A stretch of DNA of 64,000 nt. Source: Chloroflexi bacterium AL-N1. GTDB taxonomy: Bacteria > Chloroflexota > Chloroflexia > Chloroflexales > Roseiflexaceae. The notes under the pieces were generated by a model. That model worked only from the letters and a program-made list of their open reading frames with translations, made no database searches and was not told the origin of the DNA. The translations under genes were made by a program, and so were the position numbers. The stretch is from assembly GCA_013122435.1 (NCBI GenBank), contig WYDT01000005.1, forward strand, positions 62,001 through 126,000, in the 5' to 3' direction. Below, piece after piece: positions 28,089-37,859 of this stretch (positions are counted from its first letter, which is position 1; each line of letters starts with the position of its first letter).

Positions 28089-29369
28089 TTACCGTATCAT
28101 ACTTGTATACAGCATTTCCAGTTTGGGAATAATGACCGACCAATCATAGTGGGAGCGTACCAATGTACGCCCCGCTGCTCCTACCTGTTGTCCTAATGTG
28201 CTATCTTCGAGAACATGTAAGACGGTCTGAGCAAACTGTGGCGGTTCATCAGCCAGCCAACAATGCTCACCATGGTGAAGACCAGTGACGCCCTCTGCGC
28301 CCATGTGCGTACTCACAACGGGAGTTTCCAGTGACAATGCTTCGAGCAACTTGAGCCGCACGCCTCCACCAATACGCATCGGCACGATGTAGATGGCGGC
28401 ACCTGCGATGTATGGTCGGGTATCAGACACGGATCCGACCAGGTGGATTGCGCTGTCTGTGGCGAGTTGCTGTACCACAGGTGCGGGACGTTTGCCGACG
28501 ATCAGTAACTGAATATGGGGGATGGTTTTACGAATATGAGGCAATACCTCACGAGTAAACCACACCAACGCATCTATATTTGGGCGAAAATCAAGCGTTC
28601 CACTAAAAACAAGCGTCGGTGGTCCTAACGAAAACCAACCAGCATGCTCCTGTAGCAATGCCTGTCGATGAAAATGACTGGTATCAACGCCATTTGGTAC
28701 CACCTGTATGGTAGCTTGGGGCCAGAGCTTTTGTAATGTATGGCGATCTTCATCAGAAACTGCCATAACAGCATCACACTGTTGTAGTAACTGACGCTCG
28801 TATTGCCACAGTTTATGCCATTGCACGAAAGAGTACCCTGCAGCATGCCACCGATGAGCTTGCTTGATATCTGTGAGAAAGGCCCGCTGTTGCAACATAA
28901 ATTCTGCGTTGAACTGATCGAGTATCAATCGTGACCGTTCTGTTTTCTTTGAACCAGCATGATGTTTTTGGCTCGTCTGGTTTGCTACAAATAGATAATC
29001 GGCCATCTCAATGCTCTCGGCTTGCACAATATCAAAATGCCTTGTGGTCAACAAATTGCGTAGGGTATGGGCATATGCTGTGGAAGCGTTACGCAAGGCC
29101 ATGTCAGGCTGCTTCGAAGTGCAGGTTGTCCAGGCTCGCTGCAACAGGGTACGAGGTGGTGGGCCAGTGACACCGATAACCCGACAAATATCATGTAATG
29201 GTTGAAGTGCATGTTCAGCCTGTTTGTCAGGGACAAAGGTTAAACAGGTGACATCGTGATGTGCAGTTAGCCCGCGCAAAAGTTGATAGATTCGCATGGT
29301 CCCACCACCGTATGGTGGGTAGGGAGGATATGGTGAAAGGATTAGAATATTCACCGTTGCAGCCACCAC
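28089..29369 (-). CDS. Family 4 glycosyltransferase
   Basis: The 426-residue GT-B enzyme has an N-terminal domain with ILILSPYPPYPPYGGGTMR (glycine loop near 20) and a DIVQAESIEMADYLF segment. The C-terminal domain has PPTLVFSGTLDFRPNIDAL, ADEPPQFAQT and KLLEALSLETPVVST, the last holding the E-x7-E-type donor site. This layout resembles the GT4 proteins of sugar-transferase/exopolysaccharide loci. Its first 19 bases overlap the dgkA-like gene upstream, so the two are one transcript. Confidence 0.9.
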   Translation of the reverse strand: MVAATVNILILSPYPPYPPYGGGTMRIYQLLRGLTAHHDVTCLTFVPDKQAEHALQPLHDICRVIGVTGPPPRTLLQRAWTTCTSKQPDMALRNASTAYAHTLRNLLTTRHFDIVQAESIEMADYLFVANQTSQKHHAGSKKTERSRLILDQFNAEFMLQQRAFLTDIKQAHRWHAAGYSFVQWHKLWQYERQLLQQCDAVMAVSDEDRHTLQKLWPQATIQVVPNGVDTSHFHRQALLQEHAGWFSLGPPTLVFSGTLDFRPNIDALVWFTREVLPHIRKTIPHIQLLIVGKRPAPVVQQLATDSAIHLVGSVSDTRPYIAGAAIYIVPMRIGGGVRLKLLEALSLETPVVSTHMGAEGVTGLHHGEHCWLADEPPQFAQTVLHVLEDSTLGQQVGAAGRTLVRSHYDWSVIIPKLEMLYTSMIR

Positions 29370-29818
29370 AATAAAAGTGTGAACAGATGGGGCAAAAAGA
29401 TAATAACACCCACCACAACGGAAGCTATTGCAGCGAGTAAGACTGTACCAGCCGCAACATCTTTGGCGACCTTGGCAAGGGGATGGTACTCTGGCGATGC
29501 GAGGTCAACAATGGCTTCGATGGCAGTATTTACACCTTCCATGGTCAAAACCAGAGCAATGGTTAAGATTAAGACAACCCATTCAACCCGGTTGATAGGT
29601 AATACCATACCAAGAATGACTGCAATCATTCCTATGGCGCAGTGTATTTTGGCGTTGCGCTGTGTCCATAAAAGATAGCGAATGCCCATAAAGGCGTAGC
29701 GAAATGATGAGAAGAGCGTCAGCGCGCGTGTTACGGCGCGTTTCGAATCGTCGATATCGGGTTCATCTGTCTCTGGTGGATGTGGAGTGGCTATCATGAA
29801 ATAGGTATCCATTATCAT
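29351..29818 (-). CDS. dgkA: Diacylglycerol/undecaprenol kinase family protein
   Basis: The 155-residue integral membrane kinase phosphorylates diacylglycerol or, in Gram-positive-like lineages, undecaprenol. The conserved MEGVNTAIEAIVDL and AKDVAAGTVLLAAI form the active site. Three membrane helices are present after a soluble N-terminus of about 40 residues, which is longer than usual. The overlap with the GT4 gene and the presence of uppP nearby favour a role in the undecaprenyl-phosphate pool. The start is uncertain: three in-frame ATGs lie within 21 bases and none has a clear ribosome site. Confidence 0.88.
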   Translation of the reverse strand: MIMDTYFMIATPHPPETDEPDIDDSKRAVTRALTLFSSFRYAFMGIRYLLWTQRNAKIHCAIGMIAVILGMVLPINRVEWVVLILTIALVLTMEGVNTAIEAIVDLASPEYHPLAKVAKDVAAGTVLLAAIASVVVGVIIFLPHLFTLLLWWLQR

Positions 29819-29913
29819 AACATAGTGTCACAGGCTGGTCCTACGCAGGTACCGACGTAAACATGCTTCCTTCTTTACGCATTCTACACTAAGTTTGGTG
29901 GTTACAAAACACC

Positions 29914-30399
29914 TTATGATTCACGCTGAAGATCCAGGTCTTTCATAGCAGCCTCTTCGCGCGTACGCATGTGGATTGTCTCCTCTTCACCGCGTTCATG
30001 ATCATACCCTAACAGATGTAAGACACCATGTACTGTTAGATATGCCAGTTCGCGTTCACGTGAATGGTGGTACTCGGTCGCTTGTGCTACAACGCGATCA
30101 TACGAGATGGCAATATCACCTAAATAACGTGTTGTTTGCGTGGGATTGACTAAGGCTGATACCGCATGTGAGCGTGAATCGTCTTCACTTGCGAAAGAAA
30201 GAACATCAGTTGGTGCGTCAATATTGCGATAATGCAGGTTGAGTCTTTGTAATGTCGCATCATCGGTGATCAGCACACTTATTGTGACCGGATGAGCCAC
30301 ATGCTCATTGTTGAGCACCGTGACAATGGCCCGCGTGAGTAATATTGTATCAACAGGTTGCTTCACACGTGGATTGATCTGAATCTCGATCTTATGCAT
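29914..30399 (-). CDS. ybeY: Endoribonuclease YbeY
   Basis: The 161-residue zinc metalloprotein is needed for 16S rRNA 3'-end maturation and ribosome quality control. The metal site HGVLHLLGYDH (H-x3-H-x5-H) is near residues 124-134, and the family core NIDAPTDVLSFA is near 79-90. It follows the HD phosphodiesterase gene by 9 bases, the order (pgpH-like then ybeY) common in many bacteria. Confidence 0.95.
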   Translation of the reverse strand: MHKIEIQINPRVKQPVDTILLTRAIVTVLNNEHVAHPVTISVLITDDATLQRLNLHYRNIDAPTDVLSFASEDDSRSHAVSALVNPTQTTRYLGDIAISYDRVVAQATEYHHSRERELAYLTVHGVLHLLGYDHERGEEETIHMRTREEAAMKDLDLQRES

Positions 30400-30408
30400 A
30401 GGTACACG

Positions 30409-32634
30409 TTATACTTGTCTGACAATTTGAGGAGCATAGTCCGTTCGTGGATGATAGATCCCTTGAAGCGAATTGACAAATGCCTGACGAATCTGCGCGA
30501 TATCATGAAGTGTAATGGGGCTTTCATCTAACTGCCCGCTCCGGACACGTTCATCGATGATCGAACGCACTAATTCTTCGAGTGTTTGCCCACCATTACG
30601 GGCACTGCCATTCCCGTTGGTTTCTGTATGCCGTGAGGAAATAAGCTTCCCACTTTGCGATTTAGAGCGAACTGTGGCCTCAACTGAGTCTGCCAACATG
30701 AGAATCGCTTGCTCACGCGTTTGTGGTTTTGGACCGGGGTAGCGAAAGTCGTTGATATCAACACTATCTTCCTGTTGTAGTGCAAGTTGATAAAAGTGGC
30801 TGATAGTCGTGGTTCCATGATGGGTAATAATAAAATCAATAATTTGTTTAGGTAATTTGGCCGCTCGCGCCATGTTTGCACCTTCCCGTACGTGCTCGAC
30901 AATAATCTCTGCACTCGTACGTGGATCAAGATCATTATGAACGTTTTCACGCTCACTCTGATTATCAGTGAAAAAGTAAGGGCGAATGGTTTTGCCAATA
31001 TCGTGATAGTATGCAGCAACACGCAGTAAGAGAGCATCCGCATTGATAGCTTCGGCAGCTCGTTCTGCAAGATTACCAACGGCAATACTATGATAGTAAG
31101 AACCTGGGGCCTCGAGCATAAGTTTCCGTAATAGTGGTTGTGAGGGATGCGACAATTCCATCAATTGCAGCGGTGTGGTGATACCTCCTAGATTTCCAAC
31201 GACATTGTAGAGGCCAAGGCTTAATAAAGCTGAGAGTAGCCCATTGATGAGACCAGCAATAACGATGATTTGGAAATCTTCAAAAAGCAGATCGCCCGGT
31301 GTGATCAACCAGAATGTCAGCCTGGTGATGATGACAACCAAGCCAACAGCTAACCCGGCAAGCAAAAAGGTAATCGAGCGGTCTCCCCGCTTAACAATAA
31401 AAACACCGGCCATGCTACTAAGCAACAATGCCACACCCAATTCAAATTCACCATCACTCACAAAAACGATTAATACGCTGAGGAGTGCAGCTGTGACTAA
31501 GGCAAGTGAGAGATTAAAGAGTGGCATCAAAATCAGAATAGTAGCAGCAAGTGGAAAGATGTACCACCATTCAGGAGTGGCCGAGATCTCAAACAGCAGC
31601 CGATCTGCAAACACATTTAACGCGAATAGACTCAATATGGTGATTAATGCGCGTGTGTTAAGCCACACCGAGCGTTGGGCGAAACCAATGTATGAACCAA
31701 AGGCAAATGCCACGAGAATACATAGTAGTCCTGTTCCTCCAAGCCCGCGCCAATTGGTCTCTCGCTCAGTGAGGTTGAAGATATCCAGTTGCTCCTTGGT
31801 CTTCTCCGTAATGATGTCGCCCTTACGAACAATCGTTTGACCATTTTGGATCGTGGTTTGAACTGGTTCAACGGCGTTTCTGGCTTCTAGTTGGCGTTGA
31901 CGTGTTGTTTCTGCATCAAAAAATCGGTTGGCGCGCACATATCCACCACTAAACTCGACAATAAGCGCACGCTGATCTTCAGAGGTGCCCAGGTTCGCTA
32001 ACGGGAGAAATGTATCACGTATCCAACGTACATCATCTTCACGCAGTTGATAATTGCGTGCTTGTACGGCTTCATTGTAAAGAGATAGGGATCTGGCCTG
32101 CACTTCGTTCCAGGTGTCCTCATCCAACTGTACAATCTCAGCGGCTAGTTCAGATGAGGCATTGGGTAGAAGATCTGCCATCAAACCTTCCAACTCGTTG
32201 GTCTTGTCAACACGGCTTAACGAGTCATTTTCACGTATACTCGTAACCGTATCGAAGAAAAGCTGAAGTGCGTTACGTTGTTCGGGAATAATGGTTTCGT
32301 CATTGCTATACTGGACCAGCTCTGGATTAGCGGCGGCCTGGTCCCTCGCATTGTTGGTCTCAAATTCACTCTCAAATGTTTTTGTTTGATGGGCTATGAT
32401 CTCACGAGGACTTGGCATCCCTACTTCAACATCAAGTGGTGGCTCAAAAGCAAAGTCTATGCCCAGAATGCCCCACAAAAATGCAGCCAGTAGTGCGGTA
32501 GCCAATGTTAAGTGCACGCGTTGCCGACGCTCTTGTGCGGCACCAGTCAGTGGTGCACGAGCCCTGCGCTGGCTACGGGGATGTCGTGTATGGAATATTT
32601 TTCGTATACGCTGAAACAATAGTCTATATCTCAC
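30409..32634 (-). CDS. 7TM-HD phosphodiesterase, PgpH-like
   Basis: The 741-residue membrane protein has an N-terminal transmembrane helix (about 39-57), a long extracytoplasmic 7TMR-HDED domain to about 310, seven transmembrane helices (about 320-470) and a cytosolic HD domain with YYHDIGK at 542-548 (H544-D545). The later THHGT and DSVEAT parts complete the metal site. PgpH of this design hydrolyses cyclic-di-AMP to pApA. It starts with GTG. It is upstream of ybeY in one operon. Cyclic-di-AMP activity is inferred from the architecture; a DarA-like receptor gene elsewhere in the window supports it. Confidence 0.92.
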   Translation of the reverse strand: MRYRLLFQRIRKIFHTRHPRSQRRARAPLTGAAQERRQRVHLTLATALLAAFLWGILGIDFAFEPPLDVEVGMPSPREIIAHQTKTFESEFETNNARDQAAANPELVQYSNDETIIPEQRNALQLFFDTVTSIRENDSLSRVDKTNELEGLMADLLPNASSELAAEIVQLDEDTWNEVQARSLSLYNEAVQARNYQLREDDVRWIRDTFLPLANLGTSEDQRALIVEFSGGYVRANRFFDAETTRQRQLEARNAVEPVQTTIQNGQTIVRKGDIITEKTKEQLDIFNLTERETNWRGLGGTGLLCILVAFAFGSYIGFAQRSVWLNTRALITILSLFALNVFADRLLFEISATPEWWYIFPLAATILILMPLFNLSLALVTAALLSVLIVFVSDGEFELGVALLLSSMAGVFIVKRGDRSITFLLAGLAVGLVVIITRLTFWLITPGDLLFEDFQIIVIAGLINGLLSALLSLGLYNVVGNLGGITTPLQLMELSHPSQPLLRKLMLEAPGSYYHSIAVGNLAERAAEAINADALLLRVAAYYHDIGKTIRPYFFTDNQSERENVHNDLDPRTSAEIIVEHVREGANMARAAKLPKQIIDFIITHHGTTTISHFYQLALQQEDSVDINDFRYPGPKPQTREQAILMLADSVEATVRSKSQSGKLISSRHTETNGNGSARNGGQTLEELVRSIIDERVRSGQLDESPITLHDIAQIRQAFVNSLQGIYHPRTDYAPQIVRQV

Positions 32635-32763
32635 TTATGTATATGAATACAGATATGCATTCAAGTCTATTGTGATGAGCATAAACGATACGGACCATGT
32701 GGGCAATAGGATCTTATGTGTATTATTTGGTAGACGTATAGTCGTGTCACAAAGTTCCCTCTA

Positions 32764-33279
32764 TCATGATTGTTGGCTCAACACTTCACGAGCAATCTGG
32801 CTAATCAAACGCCCATCTGCCCGTTCTTTATACTCTTGCATCAGTACTGGCATCACCTTGCCCATATCTGCCATACCACTGACCCCGAGTTCACCAATTG
32901 TGGCTTGAATAAGTGGTCGTAATTCATCAGCACTCAGCTTCTGAGGCAGATACTCTTCGAGAATAACCGCCTCGGATGCTTCTTGTTTTGCTAAGTCCTC
33001 ACGATTGGCCTGACGATACGCATCTTCTGCGTCACGTCGCCGTTTTACCTCGCGGGCAACAGCTTCTTGCATGGCTTCTTCGCTGAGCGAAGCTGGTGAT
33101 GCTGAAGCAACAGTCTGTTGTTGATCATCTGCTGTTGCATCGTATGCATCTTTTGCCATCTGGATCTGTGCGTTTTTAAGTGATGCTAGCGCCATGCGTA
33201 ACACACTAATGCGTGCTTTATCTCCGCTACGCATAGCATTTTTTACATCTTGTTGAATACGTTCCTGCAGATTCATCAT
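32764..33279 (-). CDS. yqeY: GatB/YqeY family protein
   Basis: The 171-residue protein is related to the C-terminal tail domain of the GatB amidotransferase subunit. The start NLQERIQQDVKNAMRSGDK, the EAVILEEYLPQKLS stretch and the C-terminal GKVMPVLMQEYKERADGRLI are characteristic. GatB tails bind tRNA; the free-standing protein has no proven function. There are two adjacent in-frame ATGs, and GGGAG fits the second slightly better. The middle (DATADDQQQTVASASPAS) is an insertion relative to the usual length of about 148. Confidence 0.9.
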   Translation of the reverse strand: MMNLQERIQQDVKNAMRSGDKARISVLRMALASLKNAQIQMAKDAYDATADDQQQTVASASPASLSEEAMQEAVAREVKRRRDAEDAYRQANREDLAKQEASEAVILEEYLPQKLSADELRPLIQATIGELGVSGMADMGKVMPVLMQEYKERADGRLISQIAREVLSQQS

Positions 33280-33386
33280 AACTCCCTATATTATGTAACA
33301 ACGCTTGCATCCATTATTTTAACAGACACCACTAATTTCTTCAGGATCTGAATCATTACTTGGCCAGTAAGCAAGCCCATGTTTCG

Positions 33387-34019
33387 TTACAATTCAACAC
33401 GTCTGGACCAAACACGTTGTTTTTCTGCAACAATGATAGCACGTATTTGCCCTACGGCATCATCAAGCCGATCTTCGTGATTGATTACAACATAATCAAA
33501 GTTCGCGACCTGCTCCATCTCTTGTTGTGCCACATTTAATCGTTGTACTACCTCATTGTCTGACTCAGTGCGCCGTAGTTGTAAACGGTTATGGAGCTCT
33601 TCAAATGAGCCTGGCATCACAAAGATAAATACGGCGTTGGTGCCAAGTTGTCGGATCGTTTCAGCCCCCTGTGTATCAATACGCAAGATAACATCTCTAC
33701 CACTGTCGAGTGCTCGACGCACTTCAAATTTGGGGATGCCTTTGTAATGACCGTAGACTTCTGCCCATTCCAATAACTCTTCGTGTGCTATCATCTCCTC
33801 GAATCGTTCCTGATCAACAAAGTGATAGTCGTATCCAGTGCGCTCACCAGGTCGAATAGGGCGGCTGGTTGCAGTTACGACAAAATGGAAGGGAAATCCT
33901 AACTCACGCATACGCATCAATAACGTATCTTTTCCTACTCCCGATGGTCCTGAGATAACCACCAACAGTGGGTTGGGGGTTGAACCTTCCAAAATAGGAT
34001 TACGTTCTTTAGCACTCAT
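33387..34019 (-). CDS. gmk: Guanylate kinase
   Basis: The 210-residue nucleotide kinase converts GMP to GDP using ATP. The P-loop GPSGVGKDTLL is near 25-35, TATSRPIRPGERTGYDYHF forms the GMP-binding region and IDTQGAETI the later loop. The residue after the P-loop lysine is D, where G is most common. AAGGA lies 6 bases before the ATG. It is divergent from rqcH with about 85 bases between; gmk next to a ribosome-quality-control gene is common. Confidence 0.95.
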   Translation of the reverse strand: MSAKERNPILEGSTPNPLLVVISGPSGVGKDTLLMRMRELGFPFHFVVTATSRPIRPGERTGYDYHFVDQERFEEMIAHEELLEWAEVYGHYKGIPKFEVRRALDSGRDVILRIDTQGAETIRQLGTNAVFIFVMPGSFEELHNRLQLRRTESDNEVVQRLNVAQQEMEQVANFDYVVINHEDRLDDAVGQIRAIIVAEKQRVWSRRVEL

Positions 34020-34105
34020 GATGTTCCTTTTTCATCGTGGTATAATCTCACTCACATAATATCGAACTAAAATCATGTTTTGTGTAAGGCAATGTACCAT
34101 ATCAT

Positions 34106-35875
34106 ATGTATTTTGATACCTTAACTTTCAATGCTATTGTTGATGAGTTACGGCAAACAATCCTTGGTGGACGTATCCAACGGGTTGTATTACCAAGTGA
34201 ACACAGTATTGCTTTAGAAATATATGCTCATGGACAGCGTCGTCATGTACTCCTCTCAGCACATCCCCGGTTTGCACGTGTTCATCTTAATACAACACGA
34301 CCTTCGCGTGGTGTTGCTGTAGAATCATCGCTGTTGCTCTTACTACGCAAATATATTTTTGGTGGTCGCGTCATTGCGCTTGAACAACCAGATCTTGAGC
34401 GAGTTATGCTCTTAAGTATAGCCAAAGGTTCCTTATCACGCAATATGACCGATGATGACGAGATAATCACAGATGAAGAAGAGCATTTCGAGGAAACAAT
34501 TGATCAGGATTTGCCCCACTCTGATGACATATTACGCAGTGAACTCATTATCGAAGTGGTAGAGCGTCGTAGTAATATTATCTTAGTGAACGATGACAAT
34601 ATTATTTTAGAATGTGCTCGACACATTACACCAGCTATGAGTCGTCGTCCACTACAGCCGCGCGAACCGTACGAACTTCCCCCACGTCAACAAAAACGCG
34701 ATCCACGTTATGCCACTGCAGAAGGATTGATAGAGGCACAGGAGCAGACGCAACAGCAGGATCTTGCCCGGATGATGGTGCAGACGTATCTGGGCTTATC
34801 GCCCCAACTTGCACGTGAAGTCGTTTATCGTTGTTTGAACCAGACACAGGTGTCCGTCACACCAGACTTACCCTGGGAACAGTTAGCAGCAACGCTTCAG
34901 ACCATCTGGAATGCTCCTGCCGATCCCTGTGTTGCATTTGATGAGAGTGGTCCGGTTGCTTTTGCTCCGTATTTGCTTACGCAATATGATCAGGTGGAAC
35001 GGCACTCTAGTATCAGTATTGCTGTGGAGCAATATTATGCATCCCATGAACAATTGTCTGATCATCAGCAACGTCGGGCCGCCCTTCAGGAAACGCTTAA
35101 TGAGAAACGCAAACGCCTACAACGCCAGCAAAATCAACTACAGGGTGAGCTGGAACGAGCCAAAGAATTGGAACATCTTCGTTGGGAAGGTGAGATGATT
35201 TTTGCATTTTTGCACACCATACAGCCACAACAAACCACGTTGGAAGTAGATGGAACCATTATTGCGCTTAATCCTGACAAAACACCTGTTGAGGAGGCCC
35301 AGTCGCGCTTCAAATCTTATGATAAAGCCAAGGGAGCGCTGGAAAATGTACCAGAACGTGTGCAAGTGAATGAGGCTGCATTGGCGGGACTTGATGAAAT
35401 ACAAGCTTTATTATCGGTCGCAGAAAGTTTTGAACAGATCGAAGATATTGCACGAGAAGCTATTGAACTAGGGTATGTACAAGCTCTCAAAGGTAAGAGC
35501 AAAACACCCAAAGTGCGCCGCCAGAAACCGCTACGACTAGTCTCAGATGATGGTTATACGATCTATGCTGGTCGCAGTGTGCACCAAAACGAACAGGTGA
35601 CCTTCAAACTCGCCAATCCAGACGATCTGTGGCTCCATGTGCAGGGCATACCCGGTGCCCATGTCATCATCAAAAGCAATGGACAAGCTGTACCTGAGCG
35701 TACTTTGCAAGAAGCTGCCGCGCTTGCTGCCTACTTTAGTCAGGCACGTACCAATGCGTCTGTTGATGTGGATGTATCACATCGACGCCTCGTGCGGCGT
35801 GTTCGTGGTGGTCCGCCTGGACTGGTGACGTATCGTGCTGAACAAACTCTACGTGTCGCTCCTCGAGGTCCCTAA
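34106..35875 (+). CDS. rqcH: NFACT family ribosome quality control protein
   Basis: The 589-residue protein has an N-terminal NFACT-N domain (about 1-200, with LGGRIQRVVLPSE and HVLLSAHPRFARVHLN), two helix-hairpin-helix segments, a central coiled coil (about 310-365) and a C-terminal NFACT-R domain with DDLWLHVQGIPGAHVII near 508-524. RqcH binds obstructed 50S subunits and adds C-terminal alanine tails to stalled peptides. This is the fibronectin-binding-protein-like annotation of older databases. Divergent from gmk. Confidence 0.94.
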   Translation: MYFDTLTFNAIVDELRQTILGGRIQRVVLPSEHSIALEIYAHGQRRHVLLSAHPRFARVHLNTTRPSRGVAVESSLLLLLRKYIFGGRVIALEQPDLERVMLLSIAKGSLSRNMTDDDEIITDEEEHFEETIDQDLPHSDDILRSELIIEVVERRSNIILVNDDNIILECARHITPAMSRRPLQPREPYELPPRQQKRDPRYATAEGLIEAQEQTQQQDLARMMVQTYLGLSPQLAREVVYRCLNQTQVSVTPDLPWEQLAATLQTIWNAPADPCVAFDESGPVAFAPYLLTQYDQVERHSSISIAVEQYYASHEQLSDHQQRRAALQETLNEKRKRLQRQQNQLQGELERAKELEHLRWEGEMIFAFLHTIQPQQTTLEVDGTIIALNPDKTPVEEAQSRFKSYDKAKGALENVPERVQVNEAALAGLDEIQALLSVAESFEQIEDIAREAIELGYVQALKGKSKTPKVRRQKPLRLVSDDGYTIYAGRSVHQNEQVTFKLANPDDLWLHVQGIPGAHVIIKSNGQAVPERTLQEAAALAAYFSQARTNASVDVDVSHRRLVRRVRGGPPGLVTYRAEQTLRVAPRGP

Positions 35876-35973
35876 AAGCACCTGTACAGCGTGTTGGCAC
35901 ACTGCATAGCAAAACGACGCCAAATTCTGGCGCCGCTTGCATGGAATAACAATTGCAAAAGTCTACACTATAA

Positions 35974-36252
35974 TTATGGAAGCTTTAGAATAATTCTTTG
36001 ATACCAGACTTCACTGATGGTCTCACCGGTTGTACCAATAATGACAACACAAACGACCATAATCAGTACCAAAATAAGGCCATATTCCGTAAGACCCTGT
36101 CCTGGCTGAGTCAGGTACATAGTTTGTTTGCCCCACAGCCTCAAGCGATATGTGAGACTAACCAACACTGAGTACAGTATACAGGCGTAGTGAGTCGCTT
36201 GCTGTGCTATACTATCGAGGATATGTGTGCAAAAATGAAATAGACGCTGCAT
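35974..36252 (-). CDS. Flp-type prepilin with long leader
   Basis: The 92-residue protein contains the Flp/Fap pilin motif GQGLTEYGLILVLIMVVC (about 52-69), that is, a prepilin cleavage site followed by the hydrophobic N-terminal pilin helix. Usual Flp leaders are about 10-20 residues; here 50 residues precede the motif. The long start is supported by an excellent AAAGGAGGTGA 7 bases before the ATG at 36252. A shorter start at 36120 (MYLTQPGQGLTEYG) would give a standard leader. No other pilus genes are adjacent, so assembly factors must be encoded elsewhere. Confidence 0.8.
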   Translation of the reverse strand: MQRLFHFCTHILDSIAQQATHYACILYSVLVSLTYRLRLWGKQTMYLTQPGQGLTEYGLILVLIMVVCVVIIGTTGETISEVWYQRIILKLP

Positions 36253-36521
36253 AGTGATTTCACCTCCTTTCCGTTATGTAGTAGCAACGAGGAAATGTCA
36301 TACCACAGCGCTTGTAATGAAGTGATATGTTGACCCTGTGGGCTCGTTGTAGTGGGTAATGATGGGTCACATAGATGGAAGTGATAAGTTGTGTTTGTAT
36401 TATAGCAATACATCCAATAGTCCAACGGTCATGGATTGGAATAGTGCTTTGAGAGAAAAACAATTTAATACATTGAGTAATTGTTATATTGCCATATGTA
36501 TGGATATATACGGAGTTACCC
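36253..36521. other. Divergent intergenic region, prepilin/hypothetical
   Basis: The region carries the strong ribosome site of the prepilin gene (complement of about 36259-36270) and a minus-strand TATAAT (complement of 36399-36404) without a good -35 box. The GGAG at about 36512 serves the rightward gene. No other gene is seen. Confidence 0.45.
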
Positions 36522-36812
36522 ATGAGAAACGTGCTCTCGCGTGTGTTACCTGAGTCGCTCTTGTCACGCAGGCTACCTGAACCGCCTGAAGAACCAGCAA
36601 CTACCCAATCAGTCATTGAGAAAATACTTGATATTCAGGTATTGGCTCCTGCCCGCCTGTTTTGGGATAATCTCAGTGCCTTACGTCCGTGGTGGCTAGT
36701 ACTTATCCCGTGGCTGCTATGGGAGGGATGGAAGACCTATCAACGTGAGCGTCAGTTGTTTTTGGAAGTAACAGCGGCTCAAGCTGATGAGGAAGCGCAT
36801 CCGGCTACCTGA
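36522..36812 (+). CDS. Hypothetical protein upstream of folP
   Basis: This 96-residue protein starts MRNVLSRVLPESLLSRRLPE. I choose the ATG at 36522 because GGAG lies 6 bases upstream, rather than the ATG 33 bases earlier. One amphipathic or membrane-associated helix occurs near residues 55-72 (RPWWLVLIPWLLWEGW), followed by a charged tail. It ends 24 bases before folP and is probably co-transcribed with it. Family and function unknown. Confidence 0.65.
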   Translation: MRNVLSRVLPESLLSRRLPEPPEEPATTQSVIEKILDIQVLAPARLFWDNLSALRPWWLVLIPWLLWEGWKTYQRERQLFLEVTAAQADEEAHPAT

Positions 36813-36836
36813 ATTATCATTGAAGAGATTCCTCTG

Positions 36837-37727
36837 ATGGATTCGACAACTCTCGAAATGGCAGGGCACCAATTTGTGTGGGGCCAACGCACCTATATTA
36901 TGGGCATCATCAATGTGACGCCTGATTCGTTCAGCTCAGACGGACTGATGCAGGATGATGGGGATGTGGTTAAGCAGGCTGTAGCACAAGCACGACGTTT
37001 TGTGGATGAGGGTGCGGATATTCTTGATGTTGGTGGTGAGTCGACGCGTCCTGGAGCGAAACCTGTGACTGTTGAAGAAGAATTACAGCGGGTTGTCCCT
37101 GTCACTGCTGCTATGGCTTGCGAGGTTGATCGACCTATCTCCGTTGATACATATCATGCTCAAGTAGCCGCAGCTGCGCTCGATGCAGGTGCACATCTAG
37201 TCAATGACATCTGGGGATTGCATACTCCTGACGGCGCGTGGAATCAGCCGCTTGCGAAGCTAGTTGCCGACCGACATGTCCCGATCATCCTGATGCACAA
37301 TCGGCGTGCTCAAGCAACTGCAGGTGCCCTGGGGAGCCACTACACAGCTATTGAATATCAAGATCTGCTGAACCACATTGTGACAGGGTTGCGTGAAAGT
37401 ATTGATTTTGCCCAGTCATGTGGTATACCTCGTCGGGCTATGATTGTCGATCCAGGAATTGGTTTTGGGAAGACACCAGAGCAGAACATCTCCATTATGC
37501 GTCAGTTGCACAAACTACGTAGCCTGAAACACCCGATTTTGTTAGGTGCATCGCGCAAATCTTTTATTGGCCTCACACTTAACTTGCCAACACACGAACG
37601 TGATGAAGGAACTGTGGCCACAACTGTGCTTGCTGTTCAAGCTGGGGTGGATATCGTACGTGTGCATAACGTCCAGATGAATGTTCGTGCTGCTCGAATG
37701 GCTGATGTGATTGTACGTCCCTTGTAA
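36837..37727 (+). CDS. folP: Dihydropteroate synthase
   Basis: The 296-residue TIM-barrel enzyme joins p-aminobenzoate to dihydropterin pyrophosphate in folate synthesis. The signatures are MGIINVTPDSFSSDG (about 22-36), DVGGESTRPGA (63-73) with the substrate-binding Asp/Arg/Ser, DPGIGFGKTPEQN (about 206-218) and a late GASRKSFIG. The length is normal. An upstream small ORF shares the strand. Other folate genes are not in the window. Confidence 0.96.
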   Translation: MDSTTLEMAGHQFVWGQRTYIMGIINVTPDSFSSDGLMQDDGDVVKQAVAQARRFVDEGADILDVGGESTRPGAKPVTVEEELQRVVPVTAAMACEVDRPISVDTYHAQVAAAALDAGAHLVNDIWGLHTPDGAWNQPLAKLVADRHVPIILMHNRRAQATAGALGSHYTAIEYQDLLNHIVTGLRESIDFAQSCGIPRRAMIVDPGIGFGKTPEQNISIMRQLHKLRSLKHPILLGASRKSFIGLTLNLPTHERDEGTVATTVLAVQAGVDIVRVHNVQMNVRAARMADVIVRPL

Positions 37728-37859
37728 TGATATTGCTGCATATCGTTCTTCCATCATTTGCAACAAGTCATACTCTATGTTACTCTTGTCTGTTGGGAGC
37801 TAGCGGGTAATGCCCTTAGCTTGCGCGAAGGTATTTACAGCTCAAATGGAGTACAAGGT

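Noticed and set aside
31244-31840. 198-residue plus-strand frame
   Set aside because: Lies wholly antisense to the membrane domain of the PgpH-like gene, has no ribosome site and shows no domain.
35915-35937. Short GC-rich hairpin after rqcH as terminator
   Set aside because: The stem is only five to six pairs and lacks a T-run, so I cannot support it.
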